In this document: positions 1 through 11,473 of the stretch, in pieces
Position numbering within the stretch: the stretch's first letter is position 1
Layout of the letters: every line of letters begins with the position of its first letter
Position numbers and translations under genes: made by a program
From: Vesta saturnalis
Lineage: Eukaryota > Arthropoda > Insecta > Coleoptera > Lampyridae
Direction: 5' to 3'
Length of the DNA stretch: 64,000 nt
NCBI GenBank assembly: GCA_036346205.1
Contig: JARFJB010002136.1
Span: forward strand, 513,001-577,000
Notes under the pieces: generated by a model
Databases searched by the model: none
What the model saw: the letters and a program-made list of their open reading frames with translations, nothing else
Told to the model about the DNA's origin: nothing

Positions 1-1504
1 ATAACAAGAGAGAGAGGCGTGCATGATCAACTTCTATTACAGAAAACACTCGCTAGTCTATACACAACTAGCTGGAGCTAAAAATCAATTTTAACTCAAA
101 GGGGGCCAAGACAAGGAGGGCAGATCCTGATACAAGTCCTGTCTTAAAGTTAGCATTAGGGCCGCCTTATTAGAATACAAATTTTTATGACGGGGCGAAG
201 GCCTACACCTGTAAGATTAGGTTAGAACCCACATACAATTCACCAAGGGGGCCACGATAGGGACCAAGTCCCAAGAGCTAGTTTCTGCACTTGTCTTATA
301 AGATTACATACCATTTCAACCAGGGCGACAGGGCGAAGGCCGAGAAAAGTTTTGAAGATCTACACGTGTCTTACAAGTTAGCATTAGGGCCCCTTATTTC
401 AAATTTCCCGCCATAACCAATCAGAATGCAGAGACTTAGTTCTCCAATCAGAACACATCGGCTGACTGGTGGGGCTAACGACCAAGCAGAAGCCAGAGAG
501 GCGTGTGCACGCACGACCAATTGATTAAAAGTGGGGCGTGGCCTATTTTGATCTCTCCAATTAGAACACTGCTTGTACGCGCAATTGCCTAACAGTGGTA
601 TACAGCCAAAAAGACTCTTAATACAACCAAATTAGGGGCTGAACTCCAAGGGTTGAAAATGGCTCGAAAGAAGCCGAAAAATATACGCCACGTGGCGAGT
701 ACAAAAACTGGTAGGGAAGATGTCCCAGGGGGCGGGGCTTGTGACGTAAAAAAAGGGGAGGGGATGGTGTCGGTATACTACTATTGCATAGTTGACATGA
801 TAGCACTCTTTCATTATTGGCACTTTTTATTTAAACTCAGTTAATTCTGTGCTAGATAATGATTAAAACTGACTAAGCATACCACCAACGTGGTGCTATA
901 GCCACCATGAGACATAAAACTCCCTTTTGGGGCTGCGTTATTTGTGAGTAGTGAAGTTTTATTAATTCCTCTGTTTTTACTAATTTGTGCTCTCATGCGT
1001 TTGTCAAATGCTCTAGAGACACATTAAAACAGCAATAATAGACTTCGCAGATATGAATCGCTTTTGAAATCCACTTTAGGTTAGGTTACGGAAACTAAAC
1101 CATGTTTACAAACTGTTGCATTTGATATGCTGGCATCTCAACATGTACGTTATGATGCCATAGAATACCATTATATCAGAAGACTCTCATTCATGATTAT
1201 TTTCTTTAGAAGGGTCATATGAACAGATAAAAATGGCTAAAGTTAAAAATAAAGCCACTTGGCATTCTTAGAGCATAGATGCCGCCAACAATGTGCAGCA
1301 AAACAAATGTGGGCACAGAAGCTTGCTTTCAAGACGTTATGTTCGCACCACTACTCTGCGTAGCACAGTGAGAAGCGATATAGGTCTTCATATAATCGAC
1401 CTTAACACGTGCTGCCCAACTTTTGGTAAAGAAATAAAGAACAAAACAGATGATCACATTACGAGTACAGAAATTCAATTTCTAGCAAATCATAAAACAG
1501 AATA
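1..1504. other. Gene-less 5' stretch
   Basis: No gene is recognisable here; the open frames are short and have no family motifs. A short module with AGTTAGCATTAGGGCC occurs at about 152-177 and again at about 367-392. It suggests a degraded repeat about 215 bp apart. The first 750 bases are less AT-rich than the DNA that follows. Confidence 0.5.
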
Positions 1505-1558
1505 ATGTTCAAGATTAAGAATTATTATTAATTTTATTAAATACATAAATAAAAAGTT

Positions 1559-1631
1559 TACCTCGAGTAGGATTGAACCTACGACCTGTACCTTGCTAAG
1601 GTACCGCGCTAACCAACTGCGCTATCGAGAT
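1559..1631 (-). tRNA. tRNA-like gene, anticodon AGC (Ala by code)
   Basis: The reverse strand folds as a cloverleaf of 73 nt. The acceptor stem is ATCTCGA with TCGAGGT (seven pairs, one of them T-G). The D stem is GCGC/GCGC with loop AGTTGGTTA, the anticodon stem is GTACC/GGTAC with loop TTAGCAA, the variable region is AGGTC and the T stem is GTAGG/CCTAC. The anticodon reads AGC, which would be alanine. The body does not carry the G3-U70 pair typical of alanine tRNAs, and the T loop is TTCAAT, six bases instead of seven. It is either a pseudogene-like tRNA or part of a tRNA-derived repeat. No intron is seen. CCA is not encoded, as expected for a nuclear gene. The charging identity is uncertain. 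Confidence 0.65.
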
Positions 1632-1856
1632 TCAATCCCCAATGTAAATTTTGTCTTTATGTATGTAGAAATGATGTAAATTCTAAATATAATGAGATTA
1701 CAATCAAATTACTTATATTAATGGAATGTGAGCCTGCAATTTCGCAAGGATTCACACATACCAAAACAACTTGACTAAATTTGCTTGTAATCTCATCATA
1801 TTTAAAATTTACTTCAGTTCTACATACATAAAGACAAAATTTACATCGATCACTTG

Positions 1857-1911
1857 AATCTCATAGCAGTTGTACTACTTACAAAGTACAGTCGGGTTAA
1901 ATTACTGAGTA
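1857..1911 (+). pseudogene. Decayed tRNA copy in the opposite arm
   Basis: Aligned to the tRNA-like gene at 1559-1631 read on its own strand, this stretch keeps AATCTC.TAGC.AGTTG at the 5' end, a TAC...GTAC anticodon-stem remnant and GTCGGGTT near the T arm. The stems no longer pair. It is the partner arm of the inverted repeat and cannot fold as a tRNA. Confidence 0.55.
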
Positions 1912-1955
1912 AATTTTTATTATTTAATAAAATTTATAATAATTTTTAATTACAT

Positions 1956-3066
1956 GTTTACCTTTGAATTTATTCGTGCATAACAAAACTTATAATAAAT
2001 TAATATTCAAGATAAATTTAGTAGGAAAACTGACAAAGCTAGACGATCAAGGTTATACTGTTTTGTTAGGCCAAGCAATACATATTTTCTTATTTTCATT
2101 TTTTCTACCGTTGAAATATCATAGGGGTTATCTATCTTAAGTTACTTTTTTAATAATAAAACATCGATCCAATATTACTTCTCTACGTTGTTTTAAAATT
2201 GCAAAAAAAATGAAAACCTTTTTTTCCTGCCCCTTTAAAGGCGCTTAACTCAACATAGGAAGCATTTTTATATGAAAGACCTCCCTTAATTTTCGACAAG
2301 AAATCACCTCATAAAATTTATCGCAATCATTTTTAAACACCCTGTTTACACCACCTAATAATTGTAAACAATTATGCGCAATGTCTAGTCAAGAAAGAGG
2401 TAATAATTATACCATGCTACGTACAATAAATTCAGTAAAGTCGTTTATTCCTCCTTATTTCTAAGACAGCTATGTGAATGCTAGTGCATTACTGGACTTT
2501 CTTGCAAAATACTAAAAAATATATGGGGTATTTTTATATCTTTGAAATATTCAATAAAAACCAATATTTAATAAAAACCAAAAACTGACCCTAATAAACC
2601 CCAAAACTGACCCTAATAACCCCTCACCGAGACATTCTGACATCATGGTCGATCTTGACGAAACTTCGCCAAAAGTTGTAAAATGAGCTAATGAGCTAAG
2701 TCGATTTAGCGATAGTGAAAAAAAAGTCAATTACTTAACCTTCTATACCTACATATGTATACGTAGGTTGAAAGTTAGAAATAGATATTTCGCTTATCTT
2801 TCTCAGATAACTATGGACTGTGTCATATCATTTTAAAGTAAATTTCGCTCCCTTTCAAATAAAGTAAGAATATGTGTATGTTGTATAAGCAATACGAGGA
2901 ATGGTTTCAATTTCGGAAAATACGGAAGTAGTGTTTCCATGAGGATAATATCCTTTCATTAGCGCAAATGAACAAAGTTTATTTCCAAAATCCCAAGTTC
3001 GTAACCAAAATAGTTAGAAAGTTATAACAATATCAATATTAAATATTTGAAAATTCATATCTCCTA
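1956..3066. other. Gene-less AT-rich stretch
   Basis: No gene or family motif is recognised. Two tandem copies of AAACTGACCCTAATAA.CCCC lie at about 2581-2625. A short palindrome CTACATATGTATACGTAG lies at about 2748-2765. Confidence 0.5.
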
Positions 3067-3543
3067 TACTAAACTGCCGGCCACTCGAACTTACACATAG
3101 TGATTTTTAGCAAAATTTAAAGTTAGTATTTTCAATAGAATGCAAATTTTGAACGCGGCTTGCAAATTTTAAGAGCTAGTTTTTTTCGGATTAAGCTGCA
3201 TGACGTATATTTATCATATGAGCATAGGTTTATTATATACGGGGTGATCAATGAAGTCATGCAAAAAATCAAAAAGTTTGTATGAGTGAAATTTCCGCAA
3301 AAAATTGTTTGGTCGTTGCAGTATGGTTCGTTACTAAGGTAGTAACATCAATATCTCTAGACGTTTTTGTCAGTTTTTGGATTAAGGCCTTTAGGCCTTG
3401 CACAGACTACTCAACACAAAATTTGGGTAGCAAAATTTTTAAAATGCTATAACTTGACATTGCATTGACGGTTCTTGATGATTTTGACGTAGATTTTCTA
3501 TGGCCTAAGCATTTTGTTTGAGGGTTGAAATTTACACATTATA

Positions 3544-5461
3544 CCGGGTCGATAATAAACAAAAACGTAGCGACAAGAACAAGTTTATTACATTATATTC
3601 TAAAATATACAAGAATGGTTAATAACGGCCAAAAGTCAATTCTTAAAAAATTTATAATTCTAAACCTTTTAAAGGTTTCTGCAATACCTAAAAAACACGG
3701 TGTACTGTAATAACAAAGATTAGGTATGTATGGATAGGGATACCTAGTGGTAATTGGTATTGGTAATTTTTAATAAATAAAAAAAAATTAGCCTGAAAAA
3801 CATAAATTGTCCGTCCATTCATTTTTGTTTTCAATCCACTGCGTCAAAGATGGGAATTGAAACCTTGCATTTTCGGAGTTTACAATGAAATTGGGTTATT
3901 GTTGGCAACAGCGTGTTAAAAGGACAAGACCATTGAAAGCAACCGGCAAATATCAATGGAAAAATGCCAATTGTCCTATCTTGAAATACCTTTTCTTAGG
4001 TAATAATTTACCCGAAATTAGGTACATTAATAAAAAAAAAAGAAACTAATATTTTGTTGGTCCTCCTGCTCGACGTATTACTTCCCGGTATGGATTTAGT
4101 AGAGTATCCGCAAGATTATTCATAAAATATTGTGGAATATTCTCCCATTCTTCACGAATGGCCTCACTAAGCGTTTCTAAGGTTTCAGGGGGTACATCAC
4201 GCGATCTTACTTTAAGTTTTAAATAAAACCAAACGTGTTCGATGACATTAAGATCCGGAGACTTTGCAGGCCAGTCCATCCTATTGATGTTCTGTACCTG
4301 CAGAAACTCTGTGATCCCTCGCGCTCTGTGAGGTCGAGCGTTGTCATCCACCAATAGAAATTCTGGGCCGTAATGTAAAGCAAAAGGAACAATAATAGGT
4401 TCCAAAATTTCCTCCTGATAAACAGTAGCGTTAACGGTTTGGTTGGTAATGAAGAGCTTGGTTTTGCCATTACTTATGATACCTCCCCACACTGTAACAC
4501 CTCCGCCACCAAATTCCTCTTGAGGGGCCATATTTTCCTCCAAATATCGCTGATTTGGCTCTCTCCAAACTAACATTCGGCCACCGGAGTGAAACAAATT
4601 AAATCTTGTTTCGTCAGCAAATAAACAATGGATCCACTCTACATTACCCCAATTCGCATGCCGATTTGCCCATGCCCGCCTATTCGCTCTATGGTGCTGT
4701 AATAACCGGACACATTTTGCTCTGCGACGGGCTCTATAATTTAAAATGTTTGGCATTGTTATGTTTTTGAAAAAAAATTCTCACCTCAAGTTGTTTTTAT
4801 TTAATGTTCTTCTCACTGTTCTGTCCGAAACTCTTACCCCAGTTTGTTGTCTTAAAGAGTCATCTAGTTTTCTCGAGTTCTTTGTTCTATTCTACATAGT
4901 TTCTCTCATTAAAATTCTTTCGGTTCTTTGGTTTATTTTTTTTGTGTGTGCACCCCCATGCCCATAATTATGATCACCAGTAGTTTCGACGCGACGGTTC
5001 AAATTATAATCTTTCGGCTAATATTGTAAATGTGCGCAATTTGCTCTTTTGACATTCCTTCGTTGAGAAGTCGAATGCAATTTTCCCTTTCTGTCGTGCT
5101 TAAACGCCTCATATTAATTAAAATTTACAAAATTATAACATTGAAATGTATCAGATTATTTCTAAAATAATGTTAACAGTTTTTAATTCCATAGCAACAA
5201 ATTTGTTTTTCCAATGCCTACTTTGAAATTGACGCGTCGCGTAGAAATTACACCCGATCATGATTATGGGCATGGGGGTGGACAAAGAACTCTGTAAAAC
5301 TGAGTGACTCTTTGAGGCAACCTGGGGTGTGTTTCGGACAGAACAGTGAAAAGAACATTAAATAAAAACAACTTGAGGTGAGAATTTATTTTTACAAAAC
5401 TTAAATAATGCCAAACCTTAGAGAGCGTCGTACCCTACGTTTTTGTTTATTATCGACCCGG
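3544..5461 (-). mobile_element. Tc1-family DNA transposon, rearranged
   Basis: The ends are inverted repeats of about 27 bp starting CCGGGTCGATAATAAACAAA, flanked by TA at 3542-3543 and 5462-5463, the standard Tc1/mariner target. The transposase lies on the minus strand. Inside, bases about 4745-5010 and about 5225-5415 are inverted copies of the middle of the transposase gene, so the 5' half of the element is a hairpin around the N-terminal helix-turn-helix. That rearrangement would disable the gene. The right end was later split by the hAT element beginning at 5466. Confidence 0.85.
4046..5112 (-). pseudogene. Tc1 transposase (DD34E), broken
   Basis: The C-terminal 236 codons (4756 down to 4046) are open and hold the DDE catalytic core: FADETRFN for the first Asp, VDDNARPHRA for the second, and SPDLNVIEHVW for the Glu. 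There are 34 residues between the second Asp and the Glu, the Tc1 spacing. The N-terminal helix-turn-helix is visible at about 5112-5000 (MRRLSTTEREN, then SKEQIAHIYNISRK) but is followed by a stop. The linking segment at about 4975-4757 keeps the VSDRTVRRTLNKNNL motif and then reads GTGAGAAT, a possible small intron before MPN at 4756. The role would be cut-and-paste transposition in the nucleus. It is inactive because of stops and the inverted duplication. Confidence 0.85.
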
Positions 5462-5479
5462 TACACAAGGCCGGATTTA

Positions 5480-8400
5480 AGCATATAATAGGCGCGCCTA
5501 CGGCCACAAATTACAAAATATAATAAAAAGTGAAAATGTATATTTACAATTTTTAAGATCGTTGAACTTTAATTCAAGTGAAATATATATTGGAAAATGG
5601 TAGCCGTGGTTACGTTTGTATATTAGAAATTAAAGGAGCTTATAATTTAGTTTATTTATTTAGGACTTAACTACAATGGTCAGTGCAGGACTGCTTAAAC
5701 GCAACCTTAGCATTCAATCTCTGAGGCTGTTTTATTTGACATCCAAAAGATGTAAATTTACTGCTTGAAAGCTATTTTTAGAATTTTTGTCAAGAAATAA
5801 TTTTCACATTATGGCAGGTAATTGTCTGTAATAATACCAGTAATACTTAGTAAAAGGAAAAATAAACACCACCCAGTTAATTTGTAAAACTTTAATAAAG
5901 TCTTGGAAACCCAAATAAATTAAAAATAATCCTATTCTTAGTAGATTTTGGTGGTTATAAAAGTTTTCTAAATTTCTTTGCACATTTGCATTTGTAGCCG
6001 AAAGCGAAAGTAAATAGAATTCCTACAGCGCTACAGCACACACGCAGTAAAACGGTGACATCAAAGAAACTTCTTAACCAAATGCTTCCTGCTGTAAACA
6101 CTAGGTACCTGGTACCGATACTTGGATTACCGCAGATACGTTTACCCTTAATGACAGAAGACATGCGTTGAGCGATATAAATTTTCAAATGCAATAATCA
6201 TTTTGTACATGATCGATGATTGCAATCGCGCTCGTTTGGAAAACGATCGGCGATCGCGATCTTGTTTGGAATAATCGTTCCGACCACTGTTAAGAAGATA
6301 GACGAAGAAGATGAAAACGTAATCAGTTCGGTTTTTTGGGCGCCAGAATGTTTGGTAGTCAAAATAAGGGACATCGTGCCAAAATTACGAGTACATAGCG
6401 TGTCTAAACATACAAAAAACATACACTTACCTATCCGCAATCAATCCCAGGTGTGCTGGACAGCAACTCAGCAAACCACCTGAAATAGGGCTTCAAAAAG
6501 CACTACACGCCTGTCAAATAAAAGCGTGATAAACACTCAATAAAGTTACGTTACTACACCTCAGTGTAAATAATAAGGCATTAAATAATAATCAAAACAA
6601 AACAAAAAAAAACAAGCTAAAGAATGCACTCTAAATGAATTAATACTCAACAAAAAAAAATCAAATAAAACACTAAATATCAATTAATAACTTTTATGTA
6701 ACACAAAAGGGTTTCCCAGAATTAAACACATTTATAAAACCTAACAAAGCTATAATAAAAATAAAATGTAAATGTAAACATACGATAATGCGTATAAACA
6801 AAAAGATACAAATACTTAAAAGGCAACAGAATGTCTGGCCAGGACCCTGCGTAACGCCGTTCTAAATCGCTTAATCTATAAGTATATTGTGGAATATGTA
6901 ACCACACTATTTTAGGGTCAATTGCCCTTTACTACTAAAAATAAAAAAAAGTGTGAAGGCGGAGCGTCAGAGCTATGACTATTTACAATAACTAAATTTA
7001 AAAAAAAATACGACACCGCTTTCAAACCTTCGTTAACAAAAAAAAAAAAATAATTCGAAACACACAAAAAATCTTGAAAATTATTCAAGAAAAAAAACAC
7101 AATATTATATTACCTTAATGTCTAGATTAACACCTCTCCTGTGTTACAACAATTGAAAACGAACCAGGTGGTCGGTTACGCTATAACGGAAATGGAATCT
7201 CCTGCTCTGACAAATGATGAATGAATGAAATGTTGACTAATATTCTTTTGTACACAAACGATTCCTTGATTGAATCGCGGTAAAATGTTACTGCATTGAT
7301 TAAAAACTTCTTTCAAAATAATAAATTGTGCGTTCAACTTGCTTGTTAACTTTTATCTTTTAAATAGTTTTATTCACACTAACAATCCAAAAGGTTAATA
7401 ATTTTATTTAAATAACTATAATTTTAATATACTGCGAAAGTTTCTGTATATTCCAACACGCTTTGTACGGCAAATAAGTGGCACTTCAAGAACGTTAATT
7501 TTTTTTTTAAATCCGCAGAAGCGTGATAACCCAATGAGTTCACAGAAGCACTAATATAACACGACGATGACCTCTAGGTAACTTGATTAACTAAAATCGA
7601 AATCGGCACTAGGTCTAATCCTTTGGTGGTTGAACAATTTAATTAAAATCCCTTTACAGGTTCTCTTCAGAAGTAGCTAAACTACCCTTACAACACAAAA
7701 GTATGTTCGTTAAACACCAAAAGGTCCAATATATCAACGTTCTAAACCATCCCTTAAAGCGTAACAACAAACGTCACCGTAATACTACTCGAGAGCGCAG
7801 TCAGTTTCAGAATCATGCAAATTATCACCAAAAATCCATCTTGGATTTTGAATCCCACCACTCAAAACAAAATCTCATCTAATTTAGTTCCACCAATTAA
7901 AAGAACGGAAGGGGAAGATATGGTACCCCAACACACAAACTTCGTTTCCATCCGTAAGGACTCGGTAATTTCCAAAAGTCTCAAACGTCAGCATAATTAA
8001 CGTGCAAAGTATCTCTATATTTTCATTTAAGTACAAGCAATTAGTCCCATATTCTATCTCTACGACTTAAAACCAGCATACTCAATAATAAACTGAACCA
8101 CTATAATTAAGCGACTTTATGTCGCCAGTATGGCATCATATACACTTAAATCTACATTTTTTCTTTAAATTTTAAGGAAATCAAACGAAATAAACCTTAT
8201 TTAAACTTATATACAACTATTCACAAATAATACGCTACTCAACATTCAGTAAACGGGGAATAATAAGAAAAACAATCTCTCAAAATTTAGATGTAAAATT
8301 ACAAAATAGTAATTAACAAACAATCCACAAAAACTTAAGCTTGCCACACACCATCCTTAAAGGTCGCTACACACGTAAACAAATTTATTCATAAAACTCA

Positions 8401-8775
8401 ACTTGACAACAAAAATTTGAGGGTAAATCGCTAGAAAATAGTGATCCTATCATAATTAATTCCTCAATGGACATTACACATTCCTTTACATACAGAGTGA
8501 CCCATTCAAGCAAAACATTCATTATCTACAGTAAGCTCTCACACAAAAAAAAATATACATACGGACTCTAACTAAGTGAATAGAATTACAAACAAAATTA
8601 CCCACTACGTATACAGGGTGTTCAAAATACCCTGACAAAGGTATGTAATTTTTCTTTGCGCAGTGGAAATTATTATTAGGTACTCATTGTCGTTATAGTT
8701 TCAATCGTTTTCTATTTTTATTGTTATTAGGAAGTCATAGGTACTGTTATTTTGGTGGGTTTTCAGTACAACATA
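5480..8775. other. Non-coding left part of the hAT element
   Basis: This 3.3 kb stretch lies between the left hAT end and the transposase start. The longest frames (about 5955-6194 minus, 6220-6483 plus) have no motif I recognise and overlap on opposite strands. A local cluster of CGATCG-type sequence at 6215-6260 is unusual in such AT-rich DNA. It may contain further decayed insertions, captured DNA or a long leader. CAGGGTGTTCAAAATA at about 8617 resembles the mariner end motif seen elsewhere in the window. Confidence 0.5.
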
Positions 8776-11473
8776 ATGGATCGCCATAAAATACAAATTA
8801 ATCGGCATAAAAAGCAGGAGATGTTCAAAAGCGGTAGTGCAAAAGAAATATTACAAAGAAAAGAGAAAGAATGAAGAAGTTTTAGCTAAATCACGCCGTA
8901 TGACCGACTACATGGTAAAGTGTAAGCCAGATTCTAATACTTTAAGCAGCGTAGCCCTAGATGAAGACACACCTTCAACGTCTACCGCCAGCTCTAGCCA
9001 GCCCACACTCTTCGGAGACAACGAAATGGTAAGTAATGTTATGGTAATAAGCTATCGGATGTATTAAAAAAACTGACAAAACTACAAAAGTAATAATCAT
9101 TATTTTACTTTCAGGTTACAGAAAATCCAGCAGCGATTTCAAAAGCAACTATAGGATCTACGGATTTAGGAGGTTTAGAACTTAATCTTGAACCTATTTG
9201 TGTTTCTGAAAAGATATTTGCTTGGAATATGACATTAGAAAGTGGCCGGAAGTTTTATCATCTGGTGATATCGACTATTGCATTAAATTGGATACCGGAA
9301 AACTTTAAAACTATGACAGTTATTTATTCGACAGCAAGTCTTTTAAACAATGTGACAGGTAAAGGTAAAGGTAAAGGTTCTGAGAAAGGTTATACAAGAA
9401 AGTGTCAAGCAAGTTTTTTGTGCGAAAAAGTCGAAACAGCGAGACCATCAAACGTTCGTGGTTGTGATTTTCTCCCAGTAATGGTCGTGTGTACTGTTAT
9501 GTTTGTAAACTTTTTCCACAGTACGCTCACAGTTTAGCGGATTTTGTGATTGGAAAAATGCTATATCACGTTTGATTGAACAAGAAACTTCCAAAATCCA
9601 TTTGAATGCAGTGATTGATTATGCAGGGCGCTCTAAAACAATTGGTCGTATCGATCAAGAGCTTTCTCAACAAGCAGAAGACTTAGCTAAATACTGGCGA
9701 GAAGTTCTCAACAGATTAATAAGTGTGATAGTTTTCATCAGTGAAAGGGGCTTGGCATTTAGAGGTGAAAATGAAAGACTTGGGTCACCAACAAATGGTA
9801 ATTATCTGGGAATTTTGGAGCTTGTATCACAGTACGATGAATTTTGAAGAATCATGTAAAAACACATGGAAACCGAGGAAGTGGCCATAAAACTAACTCT
9901 CATCAACAATTTGTGAAGAAGTTGTGCAAATAATTGGAAAACGAGTTTTTAATGAAATTATCTCTCGTATCAAGGAGTCAAAGTACTATTCCATATCTAT
10001 AGATTCAACTCAGATGAAGGCCATGTCGATCAGCTTACTTTGATTTTTAGATACTTAGAAGACTACACCCTGTTGAAAGGTTTTAACATTTATGCCTAAC
10101 CAGGAGCACAAAGCTAAAGATATGTTTCGAGGCTTGGAAAATTTTTAACAGATAATGGGTTGGACATTAAGAATTGCCGTGGCCAATCTTACGACAACGC
10201 TTCATCAATGAGCGGAAAGTACAATGGCCTTCAAGCATTGGTAATGGAAGAAAATAATTTGGCAGTTTGGATACCTTGCGCTACACACTCACTCAATCTT
10301 GATGTGCAAGCTGCAGCCAGTTGCTGCCTGAGTGCCGTAAGCTTTTTCGACTTTCTGGAAGAACTCTTTGTATACTTTACCGCTTCTACTCACAGGTACG
10401 AGATTCTAACTGACTGAATAGAGAAGACTCTAGTAACCGTGTACTTGTGCCAAAAGGACAACAACAACACGGTGGTCATGCCGTGCAGATTCTACGAAAG
10501 CACTTTGCGAGGCTACAAAGAGATCAAAGATGCACTTGCTAAAATTTCAGAGGACGAAGAACAACCAGGAAATCTCGAATCACTGCCTTAACTTTGTACA
10601 ATAAAATGCTAAAACTTGAAACAGGGCTGTATACAGCATTTTGGAATGACATTTTGGGTCAAGTGAACAAAACCAGTGAAACTCTACAAAACCCAAGATT
10701 GGATGTAAACTCAGCTGCCTCAACATTGACATCGTTAAAACCTTTATAGAAAGTAAAAGGGATAGCTTCAAAGACTATGAAGGAAAAGCAATTCAGTTAA
10801 CTAATTGCAAAGAATATCTAAGCGAAATAAAGCGCAAGCGCAAAACGAATGTACGTTTAGCTCCTTTGGACTGTGCGCAAGCTCTTGAAGTTGAATTGAC
10901 ACCATCGGATAAATTTCGAACTCAAAGTTTTATACCTATAATAGACCAACTGGAGAGTGAACTGAGAAAGAAACTTGAGACCTACAAACTTGTCCATGAA
11001 CGTTTTGGGTTCCTCAATAAATTAGACACGCTCGGCGACGAAGAAGTGTTAACAGCAAGTAGAAAATTATTAGACATCTACGAAAATGACTTGGATGACA
11101 ATTTTGGGAACGAGGTAATACAGTTCAAAAACTTTTACGTGCAATTTCAATCAGACTATGAGAAAAATAAGAAAGTTATGAGCAAAGAAAGATGAATGTA
11201 CAAACTTTTTTTGATTATCATTGCAAAGACTGCTTCCCAAATGTAGAAGTTGCATTAAGAATGTACCTATATTTCATGATCACTAACAGTTCAGCAGAAA
11301 GGTCATTCTCTAAACTGAAGCTGATAAAAAACAGACTTCGGACGTCCATGACAGAAGACAGACTGAACTGTTTAGTTTACTGAGCATAGAAAATGAGGCA
11401 AATTAACCACGAAGAGATCATCAACGACTTTATTGCAATGAAAATTAGAAGGAAACCAATAAATAGAAATTAG
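8776..11473 (+). pseudogene. hAT transposase (DUF4371 / ZMYM1-like), broken
   Basis: It starts MDRHKIQINRHKKQEMFKSG at 8776 and soon frameshifts to a frame with KKYYKEKRKNEEVLAKSRR, the usual N-terminus of zinc-finger MYM type 1-like hAT proteins. A probable intron runs from GTAAGTAATG (about 9028) to TTTACTTTCAG (about 9114). The TTF/DUF4371 part is visible at 9540-9850 (RGLAFRGENERLGSPTNGN). The second catalytic Asp is in RGQSYDNASSMSGKYNGLQ (about 10190). The C-terminal dimerisation region is at 11192-11383 (NSSAERSFSKLKLIKNRL) with a tail to the stop at 11471-11473. At least five frameshifts or stops separate these blocks, so it is a relic, though every domain is still traceable. Confidence 0.85.

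Larger units (their letters stand above)
1505..1955. repeat. Large inverted repeat with tRNA-like arms
   Basis: Two arms of roughly 190 and 170 bp face each other around a spacer of about 85 bp (1701-1785). The inner 60 bp (about 1642-1700 against 1787-1846) match closely. Examples are TGTAAATTTTGTCTTTATG on the left and its reverse complement on the right. The similarity continues outward through a tRNA-like gene (1559-1631) and a decayed copy of it on the other strand (1857-1911), then into an AT-rich flank containing TATTTAATAAAATT in both arms. The whole could fold as one hairpin. It may be a foldback element that captured a tRNA gene, or an inverted duplication of a tRNA locus. The fold is seen directly; the origin is inference. 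Confidence 0.8.

Noticed and set aside
6220..6483. 87-codon frame, considered as a captured host exon
   Set aside because: No family motif was recognised, and an opposing frame of similar length covers the same bases.
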